From contig NZ_CP034235.1 of the NCBI RefSeq assembly GCF_009728935.1, positions 6,895,501 to 6,959,500 of the forward strand: DNA of 64,000 bases, in the 5' to 3' direction. Origin of the DNA: Paenibacillus psychroresistens. Its GTDB lineage: Bacteria; Bacillota; Bacilli; Paenibacillales; NBRC-103111. Positions within the stretch are counted from its first letter, which is position 1. Each line of letters opens with the position of its first letter. Shown here one piece after another: positions 1 to 9,804 of this stretch. Made by a program: the position numbers and the translations under genes. The notes under the pieces are model-generated. The model was not told the DNA's origin. It worked only from the letters and a program-made list of their open reading frames with translations, and made no database searches.

Positions 1-2208
1 GGTAAACAAATGCTTTTTCAAATAGAAACGGCCAATAATGCGAAATTGCTGAACCAAACCCGTTTCAATTTTGAGCTCATGGATTCCACTGTGCAAAATC
101 TGACTAAATACCTGTTTGTCAATCCTGAATCTTCAACCATACTTAACGATACCGGTAATTTGCAATACGATGAAATTTACAACCAAATCAATCGCATAAC
201 GACATCGGTAATCGCTTCCAATTCCTTTATTCATTCGATTGGATTCTATAACAGCTATAACAACCGCATCTTTTATGCTGGGAAAGGACTTGATTTCAAT
301 GACGTGGGCATGAAAGAAATGATTGCCAATTATCCGGATACACCGAGAATGAAACCGATCATTCGCTCACTTGACAATACTTTTGGTGCCAAAGTGGTGG
401 GAGAAACGGTCTTTACCTATTTGATTTACCAAACTTCGGGGGAGCCTGCAAAGATTGATTCAGCGGTTGCCATTAATATCAATGCAGATTGGATCTATGA
501 GAATATCAACCAAATTAATCTTTTTAATGAAAAAGCAGAGGAAAGTATCTTTATCTATAGTGATATCAGTGGCTTTCTCGAGCAAAAAAACAGCGTCCCT
601 AACCTTAAGGAATCGCTGCTGCGTGAATATCAGGATCATTTGAAGCGCGACAAGGCAGGATCGGGCTCGTTCGAACAAAAGCTTGAAGGACAAAGCTATG
701 TCATTACTTACTTGCAATTGCCTAACCAGAAGCTTACTTTTTTCAAAATACAGCCTACCCTAATAGTCTACAAGTATTTAAAGACGTTTCGCTGGCTTTT
801 GCTAACCATATTTTTCATTACCGTGCTTTTGGCGTTACTATTCTCCCTGATGGTCTCGAGTATTGTTTATAACCCTATTTCGCGTCTTATCCGACAAGTA
901 TCTCCGTTAACAGTTCCTCTGCAAGGCGTGGATGAAATTTCATTATTGAGCGATACGTATCGAGACTTGTCTGCAACATTGAAGCAATATAATGCAGAAA
1001 AGCAAAATGTGCAGCAGGTTATGAAATCCTATGTTTTGAAAAGCATACTGACCGATAACAACCTCATATCCAGAGCTAAATTCGAAGATGCCTTCGGCAA
1101 AGAGGACTCAGACTTCCGTTACGACAATTCTTATCTGCTCATCCTGGTCCAGATTGACGGATTCACCCAATTCCAGCAAAATTACAATCTGCATGACCGC
1201 AACCTGCTTAAATATGCTGTCGCTAACATTTTTCAGGAAACCGTGATCTCGCTTGGTAATGTCAAAGAAGTTTCGCTAAACGATAAGGATCTTATTATTT
1301 TGCTCCCCTACCGAAATGAAATAACTAACAAGGACATACTTGTAGCCAAAATTAAAGAAGCGCAAGCGAACATTTTACATTATTGCAGCTTATCCGTTAC
1401 TATAACGGTCAGTGGTTCGGCGGGTGACTTTTCCAAGCTGCCTGAAGCGTACCGCAGCTTAATTTATAATTCACATTACAGGTTTGTCTATGGACCTCGC
1501 GGGTTGATTACGGACAAACTGCTTGGTGCAAATGAAGCTAATAAGCTTAGCTCCTTGTCTAAGAAGCTTGAGGCAGCCTTGATGGAGAATATAGATACAG
1601 GCAATATGGCGGGGATCAGACTTGCTTTGGAAAGCATTCGTCTGGAGTTAAGCGGAATGCAATATGAGTCTCTAATGTCCTCGCTCTTGCAATTAATTGA
1701 TGCCATTCGAAATCGGTTGCGCTCTATGAATACAACGGATACGAACGACAGCTACAACTTGCTGGAAATATTGAAGTCAATCGGTACATACGAAACTATT
1801 GATGAATGCTTCAACAAGCTACATGCCGCACTGCATGACAAGCTCGACACAGATGAGAATAAGGTTAGTGTAAATACAGAGCAGCTGCTTGTCGATACAG
1901 CCAATCAAATTATTCAAAGCAGCTATATCGACAATGGACTTTGCCTGGATCAGATTGCCGACGCTCTAAATGTACCTTCACGCAAGCTTGCCAAAATCTA
2001 CAAAGAAAATACCGGTCTTTCCGTTAGTGATTCTATCACTGAAGTACGCCTGAAAGAAGCCGCCTATTTATTGAAAAATACAAACAAGAGTGTCTATGAC
2101 ATTCTTAATAAAGTTGGTTATGAGAATGAATCCTACTTCTACAAGCTTTTCAAAAGCCGTTATGGAATTACGCCGAAAGAATATGCCGCACTCTTTGTTG
2201 AAAAATAG
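1..2208 (+). CDS. Membrane-anchored AraC-family regulator with extracellular sensor (5' end missing)
   Basis: The reading frame is open from the first base of the window, so the true start and a first membrane helix lie upstream. The visible part has an extracellular-type sensor region (about residues 1-255, counted from the ATG at 10), one hydrophobic helix at about 258-286, and a middle domain resembling the degenerate GGDEF-like module of YesN/YtdP-type regulators (about 370-470). A C-terminal AraC pair of helix-turn-helices ends in the typical GYENESYFYKLFKSRYGITPKEY block. Such one-protein sensors usually control neighbouring sugar uptake or glycosidase genes by binding a ligand outside the cell. 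Its target probably lies to the left of the window. A strong terminator follows immediately. Confidence 0.88.
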   Translation, partial: GKQMLFQIETANNAKLLNQTRFNFELMDSTVQNLTKYLFVNPESSTILNDTGNLQYDEIYNQINRITTSVIASNSFIHSIGFYNSYNNRIFYAGKGLDFNDVGMKEMIANYPDTPRMKPIIRSLDNTFGAKVVGETVFTYLIYQTSGEPAKIDSAVAININADWIYENINQINLFNEKAEESIFIYSDISGFLEQKNSVPNLKESLLREYQDHLKRDKAGSGSFEQKLEGQSYVITYLQLPNQKLTFFKIQPTLIVYKYLKTFRWLLLTIFFITVLLALLFSLMVSSIVYNPISRLIRQVSPLTVPLQGVDEISLLSDTYRDLSATLKQYNAEKQNVQQVMKSYVLKSILTDNNLISRAKFEDAFGKEDSDFRYDNSYLLILVQIDGFTQFQQNYNLHDRNLLKYAVANIFQETVISLGNVKEVSLNDKDLIILLPYRNEITNKDILVAKIKEAQANILHYCSLSVTITVSGSAGDFSKLPEAYRSLIYNSHYRFVYGPRGLITDKLLGANEANKLSSLSKKLEAALMENIDTGNMAGIRLALESIRLELSGMQYESLMSSLLQLIDAIRNRLRSMNTTDTNDSYNLLEILKSIGTYETIDECFNKLHAALHDKLDTDENKVSVNTEQLLVDTANQIIQSSYIDNGLCLDQIADALNVPSRKLAKIYKENTGLSVSDSITEVRLKEAAYLLKNTNKSVYDILNKVGYENESYFYKLFKSRYGITPKEYAALFVEK

Positions 2209-2210
2209 GA

Positions 2211-2244
2211 AAGACCGCCTTTTGTTCGGGCGGTCTTCTTTTTG
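2211..2244 (+). terminator. Rho-independent terminator of the AraC-type gene
   Basis: Nine-base arms AAGACCGCC and GGCGGTCTT surround a short loop and are followed by CTTTTTG. It begins two bases after the stop codon. Confidence 0.9.
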
Positions 2245-2290
2245 AATTAGTTAGGGACAGCACACTCCACTTACCAACGGCCATTCTAAT

Positions 2291-2700
2291 GATAATTTAT
2301 AGCGCTACAGCCAGTTACTTCTACTAATTTATCTTTGTAACGATACTTTTTATCGTTACAGCACTAGACCCCGCTCCCACCATTCATCCACTGCTACTAA
2401 AACGATAATTTATATCGCTACAGCAAGTTACTTCTACTAATTTATCTTTGTAACTATATTTAATATCGTTACAGCACTAGACCCCGCTCCCACCATTCAT
2501 CCACTGCTACTCAAACGATAATTTATATCGCTACAGCAAGTTACTTCTACTAATTTATCTTTGTAACGATATTTAATATCGTTACAGCACTAGACCCGCT
2601 CCCACCACTCATCCACTGCTACTCAAACGATAATTTATATCGCTACAGCAAGTTACTTCTACTAATTTATCTTTGTAACGATACTTTTTACCACTACAGC
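2291..2700. repeat. Tandem array A of the 113-bp hairpin repeat (four copies)
   Basis: Copies of GATAATTTAT... begin at 2291, 2404, 2517 and 2629, giving a period of 113 (once 112) bases; the fourth copy is incomplete. Each unit holds a short hairpin around CGATAATTTATATCG and a long one. In the third copy the long one (2562-2586) has perfect 12-base arms TGTAACGATATT and AATATCGTTACA around one base. The array fills the gap between two convergent genes and contains no plausible gene. Related units lie at 44.8 kb and 54.1 kb, in opposite orientation. Confidence 0.93.
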
Positions 2701-2755
2701 TTTATATTGGTGAATGAATGATTATTGCTTTCATTGCTTTCATTAAGGTTCGTGC

Positions 2756-5065
2756 TTAATCCGATCCCCCTAGCTTGACCCACTGCTCATTCCCTGCTCT
2801 TCCCTCAATTGCGATGGACCATACATGATCTGTTGAGGTTGCGTGAACCGAGCAGTTACAACCATTAGCTGCTATAAGCGAAACTTTCTGCTCCGCATAG
2901 AGATATAACCTACCTGATCGTGTACCCGCATCGGTGAACGTAATCTCATACGTCGAATCTTCAGCATCACTTCTAACCTCGGCAATCTCAGCTGCTCCCA
3001 GTGAGATATGAAGATCTGAGCCGATTAATAAAGGATGACTGGTACTATTCGCGGCTGTCAATCGCAACAGGCGCGATCCATGTGGCGGAATACCTCGGCT
3101 GATATAGGAGCGGTCTATTAAACCTATATAGGCACCATCCCAGAACGACCACGCATGAAACTTATTATCAAACTCGTCAAGTCCAGGGAAATCTAACGGT
3201 ATATCCGTTGACTGCTCTGCATCATTGAATAATTGTATCGCTATGAAGCGGTTTCCCTCCATTCGGGTTGAAATGAACCCAAAATGATTAGTGTTCCGTT
3301 CAGTGCCCGGTCGGAGCGGCAAACCTCGCTCAGGTGATGACGGCCGAAGCCATTCCAGCTTGCGCATGGCTTCCGGGGATTGCATAGTAGTCTGTTGCAG
3401 CGGTTCGGACACGAGCGACAGTCCTCCTAATAGGCCAACGAAGCCATGCCACGTCCGCAACTCATCTTCCGTCAATGCATTGCGCGGCTGGATATAGGTG
3501 ACGTCTGGATCATTGGCAAACAATATCCCATTGGCAATAGCATTCATGCCGACAGAACGAATACATTCCAATATAGTGCAAGAATGCGCTGCTGACCAGA
3601 AAGCTGCAGAATCTGGACCGATTCGTGCTGAGTCTGCATACCCAGCAACACCTCGGGTGAAACCGGAGCAAGCCAGCAGATAGCCCATCTCACCAATCTC
3701 TTCACGATACAGCTGATAAAGCTCGCGGAAAGCTTGCAGTCTTGTTTTATGCTTATCATAAAGTCGGACTTTACGCCCGATTGTATTAAAATCTATTTTG
3801 AAATAGGTGAATCCGTCCGCTTTCTTGTCTTGGATCATCTGCCGCAGCATTGCCTTTACTTCCGGATGAGTTGGATCAAGCCAATGAGATGTAGGGCCCC
3901 AGTTACTAGCCTGGCCTTCCAATTCGCCTTTAACGTTTCGCTGAAAATAATCCGGTTTCAAGCCCAGCAGACCGCAGCGGTCATGCATTGCCAGAGGAGC
4001 TAGCCAAATACCTGGTTCTGCACCGGTTTCCTTGATTTTAAGGACTATAGGCAACAAGCCATTAGGAAATTTATGATTACACCTCCAATCACCGGTCTCA
4101 AGCTGATAGCCATCGTCAATTTGGATAACGTCAAATGGCAATCGCTGCTTCAAATCAGCTATGCGCTCCGTGGTTTCAAGGATCGAAGACTCTGTAATTT
4201 TATCCATCAAATCGTACCAGCTGCACCAACCAAACCGGCTTCCTGCTGAGGTACGTGCTCCATGAGTGTTCGCCGTCCAACGCAGCATTGTTTCAGCAGC
4301 TGTCACATAAGGTCCACCTAACACTAGCAGCTCCTGAGCTTCACGAGTTTCACCAGGATAAACTATAATCCCGGACATTTCACTAGTGGCAACCAGCTTC
4401 ATTGTTCCTTTCGTAACTTGAAAATCAAGACGAATATCCGCTTCCGGTGCTCCAACCGCTCCAATTACAATCCCTTGCCTGCCTTGATCGGTATAAAGCG
4501 ATGCATAATCCTCGTAGCTGCGCCATCGTCCGTCATTTGCTTTGCTTCCGGTTTCCAGCGCATGAGGGACAGGCATACCGAACCCCTCCCACATCGCAAC
4601 AGTCGATTCGTTGCTGCTTATTAATGTTTCGCCCAAATGACCTACCCTCAAATCGTGGGCAAATGGCGATAAATGCCATGATGAAGGATCTCCCTTGCAA
4701 GCCAGACCTTTATCCACGGAATGAAGCAATGTAAAGTTGTTCCAGCGAATCGGCTCCCCGGAATGGTTGGTAAACGTTGCCCTGACCGTAAAACCTGGTT
4801 TATCCTTAAGTATACTTATCGACCAGAACCACTCGTAACCAGCCTCTTCACGCCAGATGAATTGATAATCCGTTGCTGCACCTGCGAATGTTTCTCTATC
4901 TGCTATAAGCGCTTCCGGCATTTCCACTGGTTTCCATTGGTAGAAATGCTCCGTTTCCCCAATCCATAATGTCGCCTGCGGTTTAACTCCACTTAACGAA
5001 ATCTGATTCCACTGGGCGGAAAGACTCCCGTCCTCGAAACTGGTATGCATCCATTCAGCTGACAT
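2756..5065 (-). CDS. Alpha-galactosidase, glycoside hydrolase family 36
   Basis: This 769-residue protein is a GH36 retaining alpha-galactosidase that removes terminal alpha-1,6-galactose from melibiose, raffinose-type sugars or galactomannan fragments. An N-terminal beta-sandwich is followed by the barrel with FGWCSWYD (about 278-285), QIDDGYQ (315-321), the nucleophile segment YFKIDFN (D425) and the acid/base segment RIGPDSAAFW (D485). There is no signal peptide, so it should act in the cytoplasm on imported oligosaccharides. The start follows AGGAGCAGGG. It is transcribed divergently from an AraC regulator that very likely controls it. Raffinose-synthase-like relatives share the fold, so the exact substrate is inferred. 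Confidence 0.9.
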   Translation of the reverse strand: MSAEWMHTSFEDGSLSAQWNQISLSGVKPQATLWIGETEHFYQWKPVEMPEALIADRETFAGAATDYQFIWREEAGYEWFWSISILKDKPGFTVRATFTNHSGEPIRWNNFTLLHSVDKGLACKGDPSSWHLSPFAHDLRVGHLGETLISSNESTVAMWEGFGMPVPHALETGSKANDGRWRSYEDYASLYTDQGRQGIVIGAVGAPEADIRLDFQVTKGTMKLVATSEMSGIIVYPGETREAQELLVLGGPYVTAAETMLRWTANTHGARTSAGSRFGWCSWYDLMDKITESSILETTERIADLKQRLPFDVIQIDDGYQLETGDWRCNHKFPNGLLPIVLKIKETGAEPGIWLAPLAMHDRCGLLGLKPDYFQRNVKGELEGQASNWGPTSHWLDPTHPEVKAMLRQMIQDKKADGFTYFKIDFNTIGRKVRLYDKHKTRLQAFRELYQLYREEIGEMGYLLACSGFTRGVAGYADSARIGPDSAAFWSAAHSCTILECIRSVGMNAIANGILFANDPDVTYIQPRNALTEDELRTWHGFVGLLGGLSLVSEPLQQTTMQSPEAMRKLEWLRPSSPERGLPLRPGTERNTNHFGFISTRMEGNRFIAIQLFNDAEQSTDIPLDFPGLDEFDNKFHAWSFWDGAYIGLIDRSYISRGIPPHGSRLLRLTAANSTSHPLLIGSDLHISLGAAEIAEVRSDAEDSTYEITFTDAGTRSGRLYLYAEQKVSLIAANGCNCSVHATSTDHVWSIAIEGRAGNEQWVKLGGSD

Positions 5066-5257
5066 TTAACCCTGCTCCTTTTCGCTACAATAATCAATCT
5101 GCGAATATTAATTGCTCTCGTAAAAGAAATTACTTACACTAGTCTAGTAACCTTATTGTAGAATTAAACCGCACCTATTAACAGAGACAATCCAAGCATA
5201 TATATGGACAAATGTTGCAGGCGTACATGCACACTTATGATTTACAGGAGGAATCCA
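5066..5257. promoter_or_regulatory. Divergent control region between alpha-galactosidase and AraC genes
   Basis: This 192-base A+T-rich gap must hold both promoters because the two genes point away from each other. No single operator stands out by eye. The AGGAGG at 5246-5251 sits seven bases before the ATG at 5258 and settles the start of the regulator. Confidence 0.5.
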
Positions 5258-6088
5258 ATGTCTCTTTCGCATATCTCATTTCTAGCACCCAACCCGGTAT
5301 CAAGCTCCATTACGGTGCTTACCGCCGGTTCACACATAACAAAACCAGGACACCGCGTCGGTGCCCAGATTATTGACTATTGTCTCATTCATCATGTAGT
5401 AAGCGGGCAAGGTTTCTTTCAGTGCCGCGGGCAACGCTATACGGTTAGTGCAGGCAGCAGCTTTTTTATTTTTCCAGATGAGCTTGTTGACTACGAGTCC
5501 AGTATAGACTCACCCTGGCATTATTACTGGGTCGGCTTCCGCAGTGGTGCAGCTTATCAGATGTTGGACGAAATGGGGATTTCTATAGATATGCCCGTCG
5601 TTGAAGCAAAGGGTAAGCGCAGAATTTCAGCCTTCCTACGGCTTATCGAGCGCCATTTTCTTGACCGTTCCGCTATTGCCGAACTTCAAGCACAAGCCTA
5701 TACCCAGCTTTTAATCGCTGAATATGGCAAATCATTGCATACAGCTATACCTCTGAAAAATAGCAATGAAGGAGCAGGTAACATAGCCAAAGCGATCCGT
5801 TGGATGAATACCCATTATCATGAACCTATTTCCATAGAGCGGCTAGCCCTTACGATTGGGTATCATCGTTCTCATATGACAAGGCTTTTTCATAAATATA
5901 CCGGCACCGCACCTATGACTTATTTGTTTCAAATAAGAATGCGCCGCGCCCAGTCTCTGCTTCACGGTCATCTCTCAATTGAACAAGTGGCTGCTGCAAC
6001 TGGATATGCCGACCCGCTCTATTTTTCAAAACAGTTCAAAAAATGGATGGGTCTTACCCCAACTGAGTATCGAAATACACGTTATTAG
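5258..6088 (+). CDS. AraC-family transcriptional regulator with cupin sensor domain
   Basis: This cytoplasmic regulator of 276 residues has an N-terminal cupin-like AraC ligand-binding domain (about 20-130, with HHVVSGQGFFQCRGQRY and FIFPDE) and two C-terminal helix-turn-helix motifs ending in GYADPLYFSKQFKKWMGLTPTEY. The first HTH begins around ISIERLALTIGYHRSHMTRLF. The start was placed at 5258 because of the AGGAGG seven bases upstream; an in-frame ATG at 5204 lacks such a site. Being divergent from the GH36 gene, it is probably an alpha-galactoside-responsive activator of it. Its stop overlaps the convergent gene by four bases. Confidence 0.9.
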   Translation: MSLSHISFLAPNPVSSSITVLTAGSHITKPGHRVGAQIIDYCLIHHVVSGQGFFQCRGQRYTVSAGSSFFIFPDELVDYESSIDSPWHYYWVGFRSGAAYQMLDEMGISIDMPVVEAKGKRRISAFLRLIERHFLDRSAIAELQAQAYTQLLIAEYGKSLHTAIPLKNSNEGAGNIAKAIRWMNTHYHEPISIERLALTIGYHRSHMTRLFHKYTGTAPMTYLFQIRMRRAQSLLHGHLSIEQVAAATGYADPLYFSKQFKKWMGLTPTEYRNTRY

Positions 6089-7368
6089 ATTGTGGCGCTG
6101 CTTACTTCCATTCTAATCACTGTATCCAAGCTGCTCCAAACATCAGTCACGGATTTGGTGATAGTCACACCTGATATATTTTGCGAAATAGTTACTGCAT
6201 GTCCATTGCTTAAAATAGTCCCATTAATGAATTGCTTACCATCTCTAGGTGCAGGTAAGTACAATACGTCACCGCTTGGCGGATTCAAGATATGGATATA
6301 TTCGACTGTATCGTCAATTGACTTGGTGGCAACAATGCCATTAGCTAAACTATTTAGTGTGGTACCACTTTCACTTACATAGGATGTGCTTGAATAAACA
6401 TTTTTTAAGGAAACACCAACGGCATTGATATAACCGCCAAGCTTAATTAAGCCTGTTTTCACACCGTCTTCCCATTAAGCTTCAAAGCCCGCATAATTAC
6501 CCGCATCCCAAAGCATACCCCCACCATTTCGGTTCACACCTGCTTGCAATACGGTGAATCGGAACATATTTTCCGGAGTATATAAGAGGGCATTGATCCC
6601 TTGCGGAATGGAGGCCCACCAATAGTAGTGAGGGTCGTTGCCTTTTATTGTTGTTACTGTCGCGATATGATTATTAGTAGCTTGCCAGTCACCATTATCT
6701 ACAGGTATATTAAACATTTCCTTCGCTACATAATCGGTTACTACGCCATCAGAAACAATAGGACCATCGCCATAGCCACCGTTGCCAATTATAATTCGGT
6801 TCGGATTTCCAGCTAGCAGGCTTGTGCGAAGTCTGGCTTTGTCAATTTTTATACCAAATGAAGTAGTATCAAAAACCATATCAATCCAATAACCATCGAT
6901 TCCAGTGCCGTACCGATTACCCATTTCTGCGATGACATCATTCACATAATTATTCCATACAAGGTAGCTGTTCGACGAATCGTCCCATCCGGTTGCCGTT
7001 TGGTTAGCATCAGTAAAATCCATACCATCCGTAACATGTATGTACAGTATTAATTTAATATAATAAGGCTTTAATGCATTAATCAAATCTTGAATTACAT
7101 CATGGGTCGTTGAATGCCCTGGTCGCCATGAATCATTTGCAACACTTGGATAGAGTACATTCATAGCAGCATGCCATGCAGTAAAGACCACATATTCGAC
7201 ACCAAACAAATCGGCATCCTCAGCAAATTGCACCGCATTAAAATTATTCCCAAGCTCATCCAAATTCGCAGGATGCTTACCATCCGGAAAAATGGTTTGA
7301 TGGATTGTACTATTGCGATACGTGAAATGTGAGAAAAGACCATAATGACTTTTTAAGAACCAATTCAT
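6085..7368 (-). pseudogene. GH29-like (alpha-L-fucosidase-like) gene split by an in-frame TAA
   Basis: One continuous frame of 427 codons is interrupted only by TAA at 6475-6477 (codon 298), between AGFEA and WEDGVKTGLIKLGG. Both halves match one protein: an N-terminal barrel of GH29 fucosidase type (GLFSHFTY near the start; DGYWIDM with a candidate nucleophile near residue 163) and a C-terminal beta-sandwich with LYLPAPRDG. The first half could still make a protein of 297 residues holding the barrel; the second half has only a GTG at 6462 with no clear ribosome site. The start at 7368 follows AGGAG by nine bases. There is no signal peptide. Its 3' end overlaps the AraC gene by four bases. 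Confidence 0.75.
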
Positions 7369-7552
7369 AATATTCATCTCCTGTCACTTTCCTTTTGTTC
7401 TTGCTCTATACCCATGTTCGTTTATAGCATCAATTATCTCATCTGTAGTATACTTGAGCCCCATTATATCAATACGCCAACCTTATTTGTACAGTCTTCC
7501 TACCGATAATTCATGATAATAATATACATATTTTTATGGATTAATAATTTCT

Positions 7553-8227
7553 CTACTTCCTCTTGCAACTCCTGCGATATTGCAAAAAACCTATTACCCC
7601 AATTGCCAGAATAGCACCGATCATAGCCATCAGCATATCCTTCTGAGTATCCATTGGATCACCTTGAAATCCTAGATACTTCGCTGCTAGCTTTGGATTA
7701 GCCAGAAGTGTGACCACCAGCATCTCTGCAATTTCAAAGAAAGCTGCCGAAGCCATGATTAATCCAAAAGTGACTACGTATGACCAAACGCTCCTCAGTT
7801 TCATGATACGTACGGTAATTTCCATTGTCGGATAGACAATTAGTAGGCCAAATGCTAGATGTACAATACGGTCATAAACCCCACGTTTAGTATGAAATAC
7901 TGTTTTAAACCAACTATCTATCGGTGAATGCTGGTAAGCATAGTGGGCACCAATCGCATGTAGTACTAAAAAGACCATTATCAACAGGTAAGACAAGTTA
8001 CTGAATGCAAAGGTTCTGTATAGAAAGGCAAGCCCGCCAATAAAAAGTATTAATGGGACATTTTCGACTATCCAATCTTTCAAATCTACAGGATGAATGG
8101 CAGTTAATACCCAAATAAACATAAACACAATGATCATGATATGTAGGGGGCGATTGTGTGTAAACGGGGTATTGTGATTTCGAAACAACCTGGACCAAAT
8201 TCGATCATGTTCTGTAGAACGAAGCAT
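7553..8227 (-). CDS. YjdF-like integral membrane protein (DUF2238)
   Basis: This 224-residue protein has about six hydrophobic segments and the conserved stretches HAIGAHYAY, YDRIVHLAFGLLIVYP, FFEIAEM and GDPMDTQKDM, typical of the DUF2238/YjdF family in the cytoplasmic membrane. The conserved His, Asp and Glu residues near membrane faces suggest metal or proton handling, but the function is not known. The ATG at 8227 was chosen because AAGGAG lies eight bases upstream; an in-frame GTG at 8236 is too close to that site. It stands alone, without obvious operon partners. Confidence 0.82.
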   Translation of the reverse strand: MLRSTEHDRIWSRLFRNHNTPFTHNRPLHIMIIVFMFIWVLTAIHPVDLKDWIVENVPLILFIGGLAFLYRTFAFSNLSYLLIMVFLVLHAIGAHYAYQHSPIDSWFKTVFHTKRGVYDRIVHLAFGLLIVYPTMEITVRIMKLRSVWSYVVTFGLIMASAAFFEIAEMLVVTLLANPKLAAKYLGFQGDPMDTQKDMLMAMIGAILAIGVIGFLQYRRSCKRK

Positions 8228-8348
8228 GAAGGCCACTCCTTAGTTTGAAATTAATTTCTTTAGACTGAAAATCGGCTCGCTGTAGTTAAATTGCCCCTGG
8301 AAATACCATAATATTCCGATTTTTACTAAGGATCTTTATTTTTCACAT

Positions 8349-8375
8349 AAAAAAAAAACACCTGTTAGGGTGCTC
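8349..8375 (-). terminator. Weak terminator of the secreted discoidin protein gene
   Basis: On the minus strand a short CACC/GGTG stem is followed by a run of ten T residues (8349-8358), 17 bases after the stop codon. The stem is short, so termination may be leaky. Confidence 0.55.
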
Positions 8376-8391
8376 TCATACCTTTATTCGA

Positions 8392-9537
8392 CTAATCCAA
8401 ATAAACCTCTAACTCATTGACCCGAATGTGTTGAAGTTGACCCGAGGGTCCGCTATTGCCTACCACACGTATTTTTGAACTCGTTACAGTAGTAAAAATG
8501 TGCGTGCGATGTACGGATGTATTTCCTGTCTCCGCTGTGAATAGATCCACCCAAGAAGAACCATTCCAATATAGAATTTGATAATCCCTTATTTCATAGC
8601 CGCTGCTCGTATAGAGCTCAACCCGATTAAAAGTCTTATTATTCACACCCCAATCCAATTCAATCCATTGCGGCAATGCAGGAACAGCGAGATTTGTCCA
8701 ACTATAGGGTTGACCCAATGAAGTATCATTACTCCCATCATTAATCTTTGCCGCAGAATAGCCTTCATACGTAGTTAAAGCTGTTGCTGTAGCTCCAATC
8801 GCTATATTAAATAGTGGGTCATGTGTTGATGTTTCTGCTGCAACTACTACAGTTCTTTTTATTTCGTTTGCGTGATTTCCCGTCAAATCATTCACATTGT
8901 AATGGTAAGTGTAGGTTCCTGCTACTGAGGTATTCAATGTTGTATCCTCATTAACATTGTTGCTGACTGTGACGGCGATGCTCCCTGTTAGATTGCCATC
9001 GAAATCATCTATTGCTGTTGCTCCTAAATCCACATAACTCGCTCCGTACGTCAAGTTAACCGTTAATTCTCCGGTCATGGTCAGAACAGGAGACGTTGTG
9101 TCAGCTACATTAAGATAGTAACAGGACTTTTGAACGCCACCTATCGGATCTCCAAATATTCCATTGTCGCAAGAAGTAGTCGATCTGAAATTTTTATAAC
9201 TATAATAGCCCACTTTATTTCCCACTTCACCTGCTTCTGCTCCAAACGCTACAATCGCGGTCCCAGAAAAACTGCACGTTCCACCTTCATACGCACAAAA
9301 GGTGTATCCCACTGGGCCAGGGCCACCATTTGGCGCTACTATTGGGACAATCTGATCCAATAAATTTCGTATTTCTAAAGAATCTCCTGAATGAGATAGA
9401 TTATAAAAAACAATATCATCAATATGAATACCATCTCCTTCACGATCAATAGAAGGAGGATCAGCAAATGTTAAATTAACGGGTATACTAACACAAATTA
9501 GCAGCAAACATGTGAGTAATCTTAATTTGTTTATCAT
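8392..9537 (-). CDS. Secreted protein with Ig-like (DUF5011) and discoidin/F5-8C domains
   Basis: This 381-residue protein carries a clear Sec signal peptide (MINKLRLLTCLLLICVSIPV, cleavage near TFADPP). A novel N-terminal region (about 27-145) contains four Cys residues that could form two disulfides. It is followed by an Ig-like DUF5011 domain (about 150-235, YVDLGATAIDDFDG), which is common in extracellular bacterial proteins, and a C-terminal F5/8 type C carbohydrate-binding domain (about 243-381). No catalytic motif is seen, so it may be a surface or glycan-binding protein. The start follows AAGGAGAG. Codons look like those of its neighbours. Confidence 0.78.
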   Translation of the reverse strand: MINKLRLLTCLLLICVSIPVNLTFADPPSIDREGDGIHIDDIVFYNLSHSGDSLEIRNLLDQIVPIVAPNGGPGPVGYTFCAYEGGTCSFSGTAIVAFGAEAGEVGNKVGYYSYKNFRSTTSCDNGIFGDPIGGVQKSCYYLNVADTTSPVLTMTGELTVNLTYGASYVDLGATAIDDFDGNLTGSIAVTVSNNVNEDTTLNTSVAGTYTYHYNVNDLTGNHANEIKRTVVVAAETSTHDPLFNIAIGATATALTTYEGYSAAKINDGSNDTSLGQPYSWTNLAVPALPQWIELDWGVNNKTFNRVELYTSSGYEIRDYQILYWNGSSWVDLFTAETGNTSVHRTHIFTTVTSSKIRVVGNSGPSGQLQHIRVNELEVYLD

Positions 9538-9684
9538 AAATCACTCTCCTTGGAATTTATATTTTAAATCTATCAGACTTGCATTCCTATTGATTAACTC
9601 CATTATAAGTAATAATAAGGTTCCATACTAGATGATGAAGTTCACTACAAAAGTAATAATCCCACCATTATTTTACATAATATG

Positions 9685-9714
9685 CTCAAAAATATGACTT
9701 AAGTCATGTTTGAG
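9685..9714. promoter_or_regulatory. Perfect 14-bp palindrome within a longer inverted repeat
   Basis: ATGACTTAAGTCAT (9694-9707) is a perfect palindrome, flanked by outer arms CTCAAA (9685-9690) and TTTGAG (9709-9714). It lies about 160 bases upstream of the secreted discoidin gene and downstream of the P450 gene. It may be an operator for a dimeric repressor or an RNA hairpin; neither can be decided here. Confidence 0.5.
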
Positions 9715-9727
9715 TACTTATGAAATA

Positions 9728-9782
9728 GTCAAACACAGATAACCCTACCTTCTAAGAAAGAAGGGTTTATCCGTGTTTGACT
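9728..9782. terminator. Long hairpin after the P450 gene, probable terminator
   Basis: Arms GTCAAACAC (9728-9736) and GTGTTTGAC (9773-9781/2) continue inward with GATAA/TTATC-type pairing and CCTTCT/AGAAGG. The stem is long, but the T-run on the minus strand is weak (GACTATTTC). It sits 23 bases after the P450 stop. Confidence 0.65.
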
Positions 9783-9804
9783 CTACTTTTTATAATCCGG
9801 TTAT

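Noticed and set aside
2291..2700. Possible CRISPR array
   Set aside because: The whole 113-bp unit repeats, with no unique spacers between short repeats and no cas genes in the window.
6475..6477. Stop-codon recoding (selenocysteine or pyrrolysine) in the GH29-like gene
   Set aside because: The codon is TAA, not TGA or TAG, and no downstream insertion element is visible.
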